From positions 1,488,001-1,552,000 of the forward strand of contig JANEZZ010001866.1 in assembly GCA_026122225.1 (NCBI GenBank): a stretch of DNA of 64,000 bases, in the 5' to 3' direction. Shown here piece after piece: positions 13,975-24,984 of this stretch. Within the stretch, counting starts at the first letter, position 1; each line of letters opens with the position of its first letter. The notes under the pieces are model-generated. The model saw only the letters and a program-made list of their open reading frames with translations, did no database searches and was not told the DNA's origin. The translations under genes were made by a program, and so were the position numbers. The DNA is from Heloderma charlesbogerti. Lineage: Eukaryota > Chordata > Lepidosauria > Squamata > Helodermatidae.

Positions 13975-15020
13975 GTAGATTAGCTAGAATTTTTAAGGGG
14001 GTCAATTTTGTTATTTTAAATTGCATGTTTGGAGCTTATCAATAAGAATGCTATGCTCTGGGAAGAATATTAGATGCCTTTTTGGGAAATTATACCATTT
14101 CGACAGTTAAGTGAATTCTTGCTAGGAATGTGCTGACTGGACAGTGTATGTGCACCGTATAACAGGACTAGAGATTCATAAAACAGGAATTTCTGTAAGC
14201 TGTAAGTGGAAAAGCTCCAGAACAATTTGGTTCATATTGATGGAAGGGAACGTGTAGACACAGTGGTTCTGGGGCACCAGGTGGTTGTGTTGGGATGTGC
14301 CAGGTCGCAAATGAAGGTGTGGAATTTTCAAAAGGAACAGCGGAGCTCAGCCCCTGTCTTCCCCAGAGTGATTACCTTGTCAGTCTGTACATGTTGCTTC
14401 TGTGTTAATGTTCTTGGGGATATTTTTGCATTTAATCAGCAAGGGTATGGGGGTGAGGGACGTAAGATATTTTTCTTCCAAAATGCCAGCCAGATTTAAT
14501 AACGCTCCAGTTTTCCTCTGCCCCAACAGTACTGACCTTTCCTTAGGGTGATTTTTGTTTGTTTTTGAAGGAGAGGCGGGAGGAAAAAGGCCCCACTTGG
14601 ATGTCTAGTTTGTAGCTTGGGTTTTATTTAAAAGAACAGATAGTGCCTGATCAGGCTCAGGGGGAGCCAGTGCCTGCAGCTTCTTGCAAGCTGTGACGTC
14701 CCCCACGAGATCCAGCAACAAGTATTCGAGAGATGCACTCTTATAGAGCGCCCATAGTGTTCTGTCCAACTATTTGCTTCCGGTTTCAGAGATTAAAAAA
14801 ACCATTGATTACAAAAAAAACCCCAACCCTCGAAACCTCATTCTTTTCTGTGGTGGTCTCTTATTTTCTTACGAAAACACAGACACATCTGGGCATAGCC
14901 CAGGGGTTGGCTGGATGTGGGCTGCACAAGTCACTTTGAAATAGGCGGGAGTGATGTGAGAGCACAGGGGCCTTTGCTTCCACAGCCCAGGCTGGAAGTG
15001 GTCATTGTGGTGCATGCATG
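13975..15020. other. Unassigned intergenic sequence
   Basis: AT-rich, unique-looking DNA. I found no exon, conserved motif or recognised repeat. Confidence 0.5.
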
Positions 15021-15270
15021 ATTAAGAACATAAGGAGAGCCCCATTGGATCGTCCAAAGGCCTCTGGGAAGCCCTCATGCAGAACAGGACGGCCACTGGA
15101 GGGTATGATGGCGATGTGTTATCTCCAATATCAGAGGTAATATGCCTGTGTATACCAGTTGCTGGGGAGCACGAGTGGGAGGGGGCTGTTCCATTCATGT
15201 CCCATTTGTGGGCTTCCTGTGGACAGCTAGTGGGCCACTGTGGGGGAACAGAATGCTGGACTAGATTACT
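15021..15270 (+). repeat. Dispersed squamate-type repeat, head segment
   Basis: It begins attaagaacataaggagagcc, a start shared by a common squamate repeat (agaacataagaagagcc...). It ends with agtgggccactgtgggggaa and cagaatgctggactagatta, the same phrases as the block at 7075. The family name is uncertain. Confidence 0.55.
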
Positions 15271-15367
15271 CTGATGTTATTAAGCCTCTCCTGTTACAGC
15301 TTGCAAGCAGCTGGTCTCCAGGAAGAAGCTGCCTCTGAGCCTGGAGGTTTTATCCATTTGTCTAATC

Positions 15368-15505
15368 CAGGTATGGGAGGATGTGTGGCCCTCCAGCTCC
15401 TGCTGGGCTACATCTCCCATCTCACCATTGGCTGTGCTGGCTGGGGCTGCTGGGATTTGGGAGCCCAAAAACATCTGGAGAGCCACAGTTTTTCCAGCCC
15501 TGGTC
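15368..15505. mobile_element. Palindromic hAT-type MITE (P1/P2 group)
   Basis: Complementary halves: gtggccctccagctcctgct with ggctacatctcccat on the left, and gctgggatttggg with catctggagagccacag on the right. The hairpin centres near 15440. The ends are diverged. Confidence 0.7.
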
Positions 15506-15645
15506 TAATCCATGATGGATAAAGGAGTAAGCGCGGTCTCCCTGTTTGCGCAGCATTCGGTAAAACATTGTGTGATGTGATGTGTTCACAGTCTTGTCCC
15601 AAGCTTCCCTTTTCCCACAGTTGGCAGCCAACTTAAGTGTCATTG

Positions 15646-15713
15646 CCATGCTGGCTGGGGTCATGGGAATTGTAGTCCAAACTCATCTGGAGGGCATCAG
15701 GTTGGGGAAGGCT
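15646..15713. mobile_element. Right half of a P2 palindromic MITE
   Basis: Only the right half is present: ccatgctggctggggtcatg, then attgtagtccaaactcatct and ggttggggaaggct. The left half is absent. Confidence 0.65.
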
Positions 15714-16103
15714 ACTAGATGTTACTGGGGGAGGAGGGGGGCTGCTGCTGCTGCTTTTGACTGGGGACCACGCTTGCTCTGTAATCTTTGATTCCAGCAC
15801 AGATATGTCGTCTCGATCCCAAATGTACAAAAACTGGGTCTCAAAGTGCTGGGCAAGGTGGCTGTTTGGTTGAAAAGGCCCATGAATCAAGCAGTCAAAA
15901 TCCATGTCTAGGTTATTTCACACACACTGCGCCACCTTCAGCTTTGAGAAATGGTGACCTAGAGACTTCGAATCAAGGATGACCTTTTCCACGGTTGGTG
16001 AGAGCTCCCTAACTTTAAAAACAACAGTCCCGGAAGACTCGCATGATCCACCACCAAGTCATTGTCAGAATAGTAGCCTCATACTTCAGGAAAATGGACC
16101 TAC

Positions 16104-16150
16104 AGTAGCCTTCCCCAATCTGCTGCTCTCCAGATGTGTGGAACTCCATA
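16104..16150. mobile_element. Left end of a P2 palindromic MITE
   Basis: Reads agccttccccaatctgctgc then tctccagatgtgtgg. Only the terminal part of a left half is present. Confidence 0.55.
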
Positions 16151-16199
16151 AACCCCCTGTCAGCTCCAGGGACCCTCATAAGGAGTGTGTTGCTGCAGG

Positions 16200-16782
16200 A
16201 TTATTATTATTAATAATTACATTTCTATGCCACACATAGCCAAAGATCCCTGGGCAGTTCACAGAAGGTAAAACATTAAATGCAATTTAAAAATTGCATT
16301 TTAAAATTTAAAAGATGTTTACATGAAAGCACACAGGCAATATACACAAACAGCATATAACTAAAAACTTTGAACAGTCAGTCATTGCTAAAGACACATC
16401 CAGGACCGATCAAAACTTCTCATGTGCTACCAAATGCCTGGGAAAAGAGAGAGGTCTTAACCTGGCGCTGAAAAGATAACGGTGCAGGTGGACCTCATCG
16501 GGGATCTCGTTCCACAAAGAGGGGGGGCACCACTGGGAAGGCCCTCTCCCTCGTTGCCGCCTTCGAAGCTTCCCTCAGAGGAGGCACTCAGACGAGGACC
16601 TTGGATGCTGAACGTAGAGTACGGGTAGGTTCATTTCGGGAGAGGCTGCCGCCACGTATTGTGGTCTCAAGCCATGTAGGGCTTTATAGGTTAGAAGCAG
16701 CACCATGAATTGAGTTCGGAAGCATATAGGCAGTGTAAGCGGGTCAGTGTCGGCCTTATATGTGCGTACCTTCTAGTCCCCG
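16200..16782 (-). mobile_element. L2-type LINE, 3' part, left of the LTR insertion
   Basis: A minus-strand element with its 3' end at 16200 (ttattattattaataatta tract). It then carries the C-terminal text equivalent to the L2 at 56217: the ggcccaccactgggaaggccctctccctcg-type segment and tgtagggctttataggtta. It stops abruptly at the solo LTR, with the duplicated target CCCCG at 16778-16782. Confidence 0.8.
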
Positions 16783-17276
16783 TGTCAAGGGCTCCTTGGA
16801 GGCCTCTTTCAGTCTCATCCAGTAGCCAAGTCCAGACACAGACAAAGGGATTCTTTTCAAAGCTTTATTCCTCTTTTACAACTTAACAACTCTACTGTTA
16901 GCAACTAGATATGAGCAGCAAAGTACCTATGCCCTAAGTTGGAACAGTTGGTCCCCGTTTGAAAAAGAATGACTGGCAGACCCTGAACTTATGGGCTAGG
17001 GAGAGTCCCTCCCCTTTTCCCTTGGATCCTCTGGGCGCAACTGTTGTTCGCGCACCAACCGGCCGCGCCCTCCATTTGGCGCACTCTCTGCGTCGGCGTC
17101 GCGCATCCATCAAGTCTACTTCCCGCACTCTGTCACTCCCAGGACTGCTATCTAAGCTAGGAATGCCGGTGGGAGGAATCTCTGTCAGCTGTTGGCCCTG
17201 GGAAAGAGGAGCGCACTCCTCTTCCTCAGAATCAGAACTTCTCTGGGATTCTATGGGCTCAGTGTCCACCCTGACA
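16783..17276 (-). mobile_element. Solo LTR (494 bp) with 5-bp target duplication
   Basis: The insert starts TGTCAAGGG and ends CCCTGACA on the + strand, so it has TG...CA termini in either orientation. It is flanked by CCCCG on both sides (16778-16782 and 17277-17281). It divides one L2 sequence into two parts. On the minus strand an AATAAA lies about 80 bp before the 3' terminus (complement of tttatt at 16864-16869), which sets the orientation. A short minus-strand reading frame with an acidic SDSEEEE run lies inside and is probably fortuitous. No gag or pol is present. It is an LTR retrotransposon or retrovirus remnant, family not identified. Confidence 0.85.
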
Positions 17277-17490
17277 CCCCGTTATCAGTCTGGCCACTGC
17301 ATTTTGCACGAGCTGCAGCTTCTGAACCGTCTTCAAAGGCAGCCCCATGGAGAGCGCATTGCAGTAATCTAACTTGGAGGTTACCAGTCCATAGATAACT
17401 GAAGCCAGGTTATCCCTGTCCAGATAGGAGCATAGCTGGGCCACCAGCCAAAGTTGGTAGAAGGCACTCCGTGCCACTACATTTATGGCC
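17277..17490 (-). mobile_element. L2-type LINE, right of the LTR insertion
   Basis: After CCCCG the L2 text resumes. The minus-strand translation includes LVTSKLDYCNALSMGLPLKT and [17 protein letters not shown], the hallmark end of L2-clade reverse transcriptase ORF2, matching the same residues of the element at 56217. It is 5' truncated near 17490. Confidence 0.85.
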
Positions 17491-18530
17491 TAGTCAGTTG
17501 AATAGAGACTGATCTCCATCGAGGAATTAATGCAACATAGAGTTCGTCGAATTGCCTATGGCCTGCTGATCCTTGGCCTGTTATACCATCCTTTGTATTT
17601 CAGTTCGCATGGCACAAAAACTCAGCTCCACATACTAGTTATAGAACTAATTCTGACTAGCATGCCTATTTACTTTCACTTTATTGCAATGAACAGCATC
17701 TATGCAACCAATCGGATACTTAAACCCTGCTTTCTCAGTGTCGTTCTCTTGCATGTTGCAGTGCCACTGGTCAGGGCTGGTGGTCCAGAGACCTGCAGAG
17801 GAGTCCTTGTATGGCTTTGGGCAGCCCCAGGGAGAGGTCCGTCTTTGCCTGAGCAACGGACACCTATTGGAATCCTAGTGGCCCCTTGTTTCGTTTGGTC
17901 CTCCTAGGGGCAGGAACTGCAGTACTGCTCTGCTACCATCTCCGGTGGTGGAGCTGTGGAGTCGCTGACAACAGGCCAAGAGGGCCACCGTGGCACAGGG
18001 AATAAGGTGCCTGAACCTCTCAGCTGGAGCTCCCAGTTTGTAACCAGTGTATTGCACTCTTGGGCATGCAGAACTTTTGCTTAGAGGGTTGTCTTGTGAT
18101 CCAGTTACTTATTTCTTTGATGAAATTATTTCCCCTACTTCTGGATTCTCTCTTTGTCTCTCTCTCCCTGAAGAGGCTCTGCCACATTGTCTGACCCGCG
18201 CCCCCCCAGTAAGCCTAGTTGGATTGTAAATCCAGTTAACATCAATCCATCTCTCAAGCAATGCTTAGCCCTAGTAAAGTGAGCTTCTTGTGCCAAATCC
18301 TTGAGCTCCCCTTGTAAGCACAGCAGAGCAGATGAAGGCCCTCACTGCTGAGACAGAAAACTGAGGTTCTCTTCTTCAAGACCACTTCCCAAGCTGTGTT
18401 CTACGCAGGAGTGTTTCTGGAGCAGCTGCCCACGGTAGAACTTTAACCCGGGACTGAAAGTCCTAGCAGAAAACCCAATATGGCGGTTTTTATCTTTCAG
18501 ATTTCATATTCCCAATTCCAAGGGTTCCTT
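17491..18530. other. Unassigned intergenic sequence
   Basis: I saw no conserved exon or clear repeat. The open frames in this stretch lack homology that I recognise. Confidence 0.5.
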
Positions 18531-18534
18531 ACAT

Positions 18535-18672
18535 CAGCCTTCCCCAAACTGGTGCCCTCAGATGTTTTGGACTTTGACTCACAGCAGTCCTGATAATTAG
18601 CCATTCTGGCTGAGGGATGCTGGAAGTTGGAAGTCCAAAACATCTGGACAGAACCAAGCTGAGGGCGGCTGC
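18535..18672. mobile_element. Palindromic hAT-type MITE, subfamily P2
   Basis: Left end cagccttccccaaactggtg with cagatgttttggact; right end gaagtccaaaacatctgg with accaagctgagggcggctg. The element is nearly full length with both halves present. Confidence 0.8.
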
Positions 18673-18919
18673 AATACACTTAAGCAGACCTGTTTAACAG
18701 CAAGGGGGTTTTGTTTTATTTTTAAAAGCAATTTTCAAAGTCGTGCTAGGATGTCTTCATTTAAGCATATAGCATGAATATTTTTTTTACAATATTTAAG
18801 TAAAAAAAAGTTCTAGTGGAAATCTTAAAAGATTGACTTCTTTTTTTAAAAGGAAATAAATATGCTGCCAAAATGGCACTGGCTGGAAAGTTAATAGTGA
18901 AGGCATGCCCAAGTTTAGA

Positions 18920-18990
18920 GCAGCTTTCCACAACCTGATGCTTGCCAGATATATTGGACTACAACTCCCATAATCCTCAGTCAGGAACAG
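18920..18990. mobile_element. Left half of a P2 palindromic MITE
   Basis: Reads agctttccacaacctgatgc, then ccagatatattggactacaa and ctcccataatcctcagtcagg. The right half is missing. Confidence 0.65.
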
Positions 18991-19654
18991 CTCCAGGATG
19001 GCGGATATGAGCATTTGCTGAAGTCCCCACCCCCACCCCAAGACTGAAAAAGGGTTCCCACGGTGCTTGTCTCACTGTTGCCTCATGTAAACGAAGCAGT
19101 TGTTCTAGCATGCACAGAACCCACAGTTCCTCGGGAAATGTGTGGGGCAGCCTTTCCCAACCTGCCTGGGGATGATGGGAACTGCAGTTGAACACAACGC
19201 CCTGACTAGCTGAAACGCCACCGTGCATGTCAAAAATTTGAAAAGACAGAAGACTGGCACCAAGATTATCTGCATGCAGAAAAATTGCACGGTTTCCATT
19301 CTTTCCGAAAGCGTTGGATTTTGTGAGACACAAAAGCCACAGAGCAAATGCGGCAGAACATTCTGGCAACAGCACCAGTGGCAATTCCTAAACATCCACC
19401 AGGGAAGGACCCAGAGAGAGAGAGAGAGACATCAGGGTTTGGCCCTTGAAGAGTTCTCTCTGCCCCCACCCTCCGGGTCTCCCAGGTCATCCATTTGCAG
19501 AAACAAACGAGAAAGGAAGTGACATCAAAGGAGTTGTGAAATATGTTCCTGTAAGTCCTGTGGTCCAGCGCTTGATGCTCTTGCAAACAGCGCCTGTGGA
19601 CATGACGAAGAGACCAGGGTGGAGGCAAAGCGTGGGTTGTTTTGGTGGTTGAGC

Positions 19655-19730
19655 AGCGCTGCACACCCATTTGTGAACTGCCCAGAGAGCTCCAGCTATT
19701 GGGCAGTATAGAAATGTAATACATACAACT
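19655..19730 (+). mobile_element. L2-type LINE 3' terminus
   Basis: Reads gtgaactgcccagagagctc then attgggcagtatagaaatgt, the standard 3' end text seen also at 38420-38470. Only the last 70-80 bases are present. Confidence 0.65.
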
Positions 19731-19747
19731 TCCTATTACTTGCCTAT

Positions 19748-19749
<2 letters not shown>

Positions 19750-19779
<30 letters not shown>
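19750..19779. repeat. (TG)n microsatellite
   Basis: About 15 uninterrupted TG units. Confidence 0.95.
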
Positions 19780-19780
<1 letters not shown>

Positions 19781-21230
19781 TGGTTCCTATCCTCCCTGGG
19801 CATCTGGGGAGCCCTGCTGGAGAGGATTTTCCCTCATCAGTGGGGACATTGTGGAAGTGTGCTGTGCCAAGTCGATAGAGTGCTTGCCCCAGGAGCTGCG
19901 ATGCCAGGTTAAGTCCCTTCCGCCATCAGAAGCCGCACTGAGATCATCAGTAGCCTTGGAGCCCCTGTGGGAATAGCCGCCAGAATGTTCAACTCTTTCC
20001 GGTTTCTTAATCTGTACCCCAGAAGGTGATGAGCTCGTTTTGAATAGCCATGTAGCATCTGGATCAACGTGGCGAGCTCTGCGTGGCATGGCCCTCACTG
20101 GGAGATGCTCCTGGGCTGGCCATGGAGCTTGTCCTCATTGAGCGTTAACATTTTTCTTTTCTTTTGAAGCTCAACTCCCAGAGCAATTAAGGGCCGATTC
20201 TACAGTGTGCATATATGTTCAATTGAATGAACAGAGACGAGTCCTGACTGGTCCCCTTGCCTTCTTTTGTGGGGGAGACAAGTTCAGAACTTCTTTAAAA
20301 TTAATGATAATACCAAACCACCAGCCTGAAGGCTAGCCTGTTCAGATTTCCTGAGCAAAGCAATCCGGCGCCCCCGTAGCCACACCTCGTCTCATCTGTA
20401 TATGCTCACTCACACAGTCTCTCCCACAAGAGGAAGCAGCATCATGTGTATTCTCCAAAACCACCAGAACTCTTCCGATTTTGCTTTTTCTTCTCATGCT
20501 GCCCAGCTGTAGGTTTCCTGTTTTGTCCAGTACCAGGTAAGACAAAGTTGGGTGTGCGCGCGTGTGTGTATCTAGGGGTCTCCTTCTCTTTTTTCGGAGC
20601 TGGCAGCCATGGTCCAAGAGGCGTTTGCTAAGCACAGCATCACCCCTGTGCAAGCACCGCTCTGTGTCACTGTGAACAAAGGCCATCCCACATCACCCGC
20701 AAAGATGTGCTGTTGGGCTGAAGTCTGCTCCCTCTCACCCACTTGTTGACTTTCTCATGGGCTGTATGCAGTCTTTAAAGTGTGTGTGTGTGCTGCTGTT
20801 TTAAAGACATGTTTCTCCTGGCAGGAGTCCTGTGCATTTAAACGGTAATTGGACCTGTAGGAAATAATCCAAAAAATAATCAGGTTTTGGTAGAAACCAA
20901 TAAAATAAATACATTTCCAGAGGCAAAAGTCTCTCTGGTGGCCATTCTTTCCAAGTGCTCGTGAGCTTCCTAGAGGTTTGTGGGTAGTTGGCTGTGAAAA
21001 ATGGGATGCTCCTGCACTAAATTGTCCTTTCAGTTGCAGTTTTAGGCTAGTTTGAGTCTTGGCACTTCTTTTGACTTCATGAAGCTGGACAGTTCAAGGA
21101 CTGCAAAGCGCTCATTGTTGAGGTTAGGGATACACTAACTCATCGGGTCCTGTGCCACATGCCGCTTGCTGGACCCCCACTGGCCACCCACCCCCTGCTC
21201 ACCGCATGGTCTGCGGTTGCCCAATCTCTC
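19780..21230. other. Unassigned intergenic sequence
   Basis: No gene recognised. A few open frames here are short and overlap on both strands. A TG-rich stretch lies near 20780. Confidence 0.5.
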
Positions 21231-21233
21231 GCT

Positions 21234-21452
21234 AAGCCACCATTTTATGTAAGAATGGCAGCTTGGCCTTTTTCGTAAATCCCCATTTATGTAAATGACG
21301 GCTGCAAAGCAGCCATTTATGTAAGATTACAGGCATAAATGGATCGTTTATGTTTATAATCTTGTGTAAATGGCCTCTTTACAGCCTCCATTTGCATAAA
21401 TGGGGATTTTTGAAAAAGGCTGGGCTGCCATTTTTATGTAAAATGGTGGCTT
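21234..21452. repeat. Long imperfect hairpin (about 98-bp arms)
   Basis: The left arm from aagccaccattttatgtaag and the right arm ending gtaaaatggtggctt are complementary over about 98 bases, with about 80 pairs matching by hand count. They are separated by a loop of roughly 20 bases around 21343. The arms contain repeated ccatttatgtaa motifs. It is probably a MITE of a family not otherwise seen in the window; no clear target duplication was found. Confidence 0.8.
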
Positions 21453-21688
21453 GATGGACCAGTGGGGACTGCTGCATTTGTCGGACTTGGCTCGTGCCAT
21501 GGTCCGTGGACTGGAGTCCGGGAGGCTGAGCAGAGGGGAGTCTGCTGGACTCCACCCCGCCCCCCGGACTCCTGCAACATCCCTATTTGAGGTTGCATTC
21601 CCTCTGAAGGAGGAGGTGTGTAGTTTGGGCGGTGCTCCTGGATCCATCTTTGTCACTAGAGGCCCAGGTGGCCTCCTCAGTGGCCCAG

Positions 21689-22195
21689 TGTTGCCCGAGG
21701 GGCAGTTCGGCTTCCTTTGGAGGCAGTCAATTTCCCCAAGAAAACGAGTCACGCTCAGGCTTGGTCCCACACACTTTTATTGTTGCAAACAGTCCAGCAA
21801 GCGGCTAATGCCGAAAACAAAGCTGGCCCCGGGCAATGCCCAAGGCAATGCATTTATAGGCTATACAGACAAAGCCCCTTCCTCAGATTGGCTAATGCAC
21901 TTCATGGTATATCGCTTCTCTTACGTACAAATAAGGCAATAGGTGACTCACTCAAAACTTTGTCCCTTCCCCTTAGCAACCAAGTCTAAGAATGTACTAG
22001 AATAAGTAAAAGCAGTTCTTTGTTGACCAGGGGTCTAAGAATACGCTAGGATAAACAAAAGCGATTCTTGCTGACCAAATGTCTAAGAATGTGCTAGCAA
22101 AGCAATCCTTGCTGACCACCTTAGTTGATGTATTAATTCCCAGCTCAGCTAATGCATCACCAGAGAGGCCATTGCCAACGTTGGGTGGTACGGCA
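21689..22195 (-). mobile_element. LTR-like block with three internal direct repeats
   Basis: It starts TGTTGCCCGAGG. It contains a minus-strand AATAAA (complement of tttatt at 21777-21782) and three successive units of about 45-52 bp that begin gtctaagaat and end ctgacca or ttgacca (about 21984-22120). Internal direct repeats upstream of a poly(A) signal are typical of retroviral U3. It interrupts or abuts an L2 that resumes near 22205. Its right end and target duplication were not resolved. Confidence 0.5.
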
Positions 22196-22204
22196 ACTAT
22201 GCCT

Positions 22205-22900
22205 GTGGATGGGATCGCCTGGGCACAGTGATCTCTGCACTGGCAACCTCACGATTAGACTACTGCAATGAGTTCTATATGGGGCTACCCTTGTGCGTGG
22301 TTCAGAAGCTCAAGCTGCAGCTAGTGCAGAATGCAGCAGCCGGGGTGCTCACTGGGACACCCAGCTCTGCTCACACAAGACCTGTGTTAAACGAACGGCA
22401 CTGGCTGCCTATCAGCTACCGAGCCACGTACGAGGTTATGTTATTGTCCTATAAAGCCTAAACCACTTGGGATCAGGATACCTAGCAGGCCGCCTTCCCT
22501 TATACGTACCCAGGCAACCTTCAGGACCGTCCGAGGAGGCCTTGCTGGTCATTCCAAAACAAACAGAATGTCACCATGAAGTCTCCTGACGGTGGGCCTT
22601 CTCCGTAGTGGCGCCCAAAGCCTCCCTCACGCAGTTTGGGAGGCAAAAAATGTGGCATCTTTTGAACACCCCCTGAAAACACACCTCTTCACATAGGCTT
22701 TCCCTGGGCTGTGAGTAAATTAATCATGCTGCTCCATTTTACTGCTCCTTGAATTGTTTTTTTTTTTTACTGTAGGTGGAAGTGTTTTTAATGCTGTGAT
22801 TTTAATATTGTATTTCAATGTATTTTAATATTGTGAACCACTGAGGGACTTTATTATATTCAGCAGTATATAAGTGCCACAAGTAAACCAACCAACCGGG
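22205..22900 (+). mobile_element. L2-type LINE, 5' truncated
   Basis: The + strand encodes SALATSRLDYCNEFYMGLPL and VQNAAAGVLTG, then NERHWLPISYRATYEVM, the C-terminal RT text of L2. After that come the C-terminal and 3' UTR segments up to the gtatataagtgccacaagtaaacc tail. It is degraded by frameshifts. Confidence 0.85.
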
Positions 22901-22953
22901 CACCCTCCAGATGTGTTTGGACTACAAACAGGATGGGGAAGGTTGATCTGGAA
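22897..22953. mobile_element. Deleted P2 palindromic MITE
   Basis: Reads gggcaccctccagatgtgtt then ggactac, followed directly by gatggggaaggttgatctgg. The two ends remain but most of the palindrome centre has been lost. Confidence 0.55.
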
Positions 22954-23317
22954 GAACTGGTGCAGGCTGCCTCTCCAAAAGTGTGACCCTCTAAAGTTTT
23001 GCTGCTGTCACTTTTTACTGCTTTTGCTGTCCTCCAGCTTCTGGCTCTTTTTGATGACCAAAGGTTTCTTTCTCCCTAACGTGACTCCACCCTCACTGAC
23101 CCCTGAGCCTGGAACTCCATCCCCAAACATGTACCTGGTTGCTCTCTCCCCCTTCAGATTCTTCCTCCAAACTGCCCCTTTTGGCAGGGGAGTGGAAGCC
23201 TTTGGCTTCCAACCCCTAAGCTTTTCTTCCCACCTTTAATCCAATTTAAATACCAAGAACAGAATTTGCTCACACCCATCCTTGTTTTTCTCCTTCCTCT
23301 CCTCCTGATATCATTGT

Positions 23318-23430
23318 CAATCCAAGAATGTAGGGTCCTTGCGGGCAGGGACCTATCAACTAGTCTTGCTCATGAAACTATACAGCTCACCAAATACACT
23401 GATGGTGCTGTATGAAATTTAACTTATTTC
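23318..23430 (+). mobile_element. LINE 3' end, L3/CR1-like
   Basis: Reads gtagggtccttgcgggcagg, gacctatcaactagtcttgc and tgatggtgctgtatgaaatt. This resembles the 'gctccttggggcagggacc ... ggcgctgtataaa' ends of ancient CR1/L3 LINEs. The match is from memory. Confidence 0.45.
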
Positions 23431-23884
23431 CCTCTTAGCCTCCCATATCCTCTTTTTAAATAAGCCACCTAAAACTCCCTTGCTTTCGGGCTGGGCTCAG
23501 TGACATGAGGAAGATAAGCATCTGTGGCGTGTGCTCTGCCCATCCGGCATTGTGCACTTGATCTACACAGGAAATAGCTCAGAAGGGGCTGCCCAACAGG
23601 CAAGGTTCTTGTCCACTTCTAGGCAGGCTGTGGAAATCATAAGCCTAAAACTTAAGCAACACAGAGCTTTGCCTTGTGGCCTCTTAAAACCTAACAGATT
23701 TGCTGTTGCTCAAACTCATGACAATAACCTTGTTAGTCTCTGAGGTGCAACAAGACTCTGGGTTTTGGAGTGGCCGGAATGACCCTGGAAAATAATTCAT
23801 GGTTGCATTACAGAGTGTCATGGAAATGGAAGAATCCCTGTTATATCAAGTCAGACCATTGGCACACCTAGCCCAGTGCTTATT

Positions 23885-24245
23885 AATTTTAATTTAATAC
23901 CGCTCCACTGACAAATGCCCTTGGGGTGGTATTGCAATCATAAAAGCCCCAAATAACAAAATAGCAGCCGCTACAATATACAACAACCTTAAAAAGATCA
24001 GAAAGCCAGAAATAAAGTTAATAACCAAAGAAACAGATTAAAGATTCCATGCCTGCTGGAAGAGGAAGATGTTAGCCTGGTGCCTAAATGTGCACAGAGA
24101 AGATGCCAGGCAGATGTTCCTGGGAAGGGCCTTCCACAAACAGGGGCCACGACAGAGAAGGCTCTTTCCTTGGTAGCCTCCCCTTGCACCGTGGTGGTCG
24201 GCGGCACCCAGAGAACAGCCTCCAGAGGTGATCCTGAGAGTATTG
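23885..24245 (-). mobile_element. L2-type LINE 3' fragment
   Basis: Minus orientation. It has a 3' region with an A-rich ataaaagccccaaataacaa, then gcctaaatgtgcacagagaa and gggccttccacaaacagggg, equivalent to the gagttccacagagtgggggcc text at 56445. Confidence 0.65.
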
Positions 24246-24269
24246 CCCGAAGTTTAGACTCTGAACCAG

Positions 24270-24500
24270 TCTTTCCCAACCTGGCGCCCCCCAGACCAGT
24301 GGGACTTGGTGGCTCAGATGTCAGTGGGTGGTGAAGCTGTTCCAGGACCTTGGATAGTGCCAGACCTTGGAGTTCTGACTGGTTCTGACTGAAACCCAGA
24401 GCGGATTCACTGCCCCAGTGACCTCGGAGCCACTGGCCTCCCCTGCCCAAGACTACAACGCCCATGATGGCAGCTCTCTGGCTGATGCTTTCCAGGGTTT
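24270..24500. mobile_element. P2 palindromic MITE split by a second MITE
   Basis: The left part tctttcccaacctggcgccc (to 24296) and the right part gactacaacgcccatgatgg (from 24446) join into the usual P2 sequence once the M2 element at 24297-24445 is removed. This is a nested insertion. Confidence 0.7.
24297..24445. mobile_element. hAT-type MITE, family M2 (149 bp)
   Basis: It starts CAGTGGGACTTGGTGGCTCAG and ends GCCACTGGCCTCCCCTG. It contains ggttctgactgaaacccaga as in the other M2 copies (28408, 63656). The flanking 8-mers ccccagac and cccaagac match at 7 of 8 positions, an 8-bp target duplication typical of hAT elements. It sits inside an older P2 MITE. Confidence 0.8.
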
Positions 24501-24600
24501 CAGATGGGTTCCTTTCCCAGACATACCTGGAGATCCCTGGGACTGGACCTGGAACTTTCTGCATGCAAAGCAGGGACTCTACCACTAAACGATGGTCCTT
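24480..24600 (-). mobile_element. tRNA-derived SINE type 1, partial
   Basis: Minus-strand reading gives gtttagtggtagagtccctg, then gcatgcagaaagttcc, an A box/B box arrangement as in the copy at 10622, followed by body text (ccagggatctccagg). Confidence 0.65.
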
Positions 24601-24984
24601 CCCTATTGGTACCAGTAATCTGAATCGGGTAGGACAGCTCCATTTTGTGTGGTAAAACTATTATCCAAGATGGACCTCCTCTTGAACCGAAGTGTATGCA
24701 AAATATCCTGACCAGAAAACTGCTAGGGAATGCAAGATACAATGCCAACCCTTATTTTGACCAAGGCCTACTCACACAAAGCTGGAAATCAAGGGAAGAC
24801 AACCCCTGAGCATGTACAGAATGCATTTTACTTAACACTGAGTAGCCCCCACCAGCCCATATGCATCTGGGATTGGGGAGAATGAGGGCTGGGCCAAGAG
24901 GACACAGCTTCCAGAAAGTATTTCAAAATACCTTGGGCAGAACATGCTGCTAGACCTCATGAAAATGGGTTCTCTACTATGCTT

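Noticed and set aside
16934..17269. Minus-strand 111-codon frame with an acidic SDSEEEE run
   Set aside because: It lies wholly inside the solo LTR, has no known domain, and LTRs often hold chance frames.
21451..21942. 163-codon open frame
   Set aside because: It straddles the end of the hairpin and the LTR-like block and has no recognisable protein domain.
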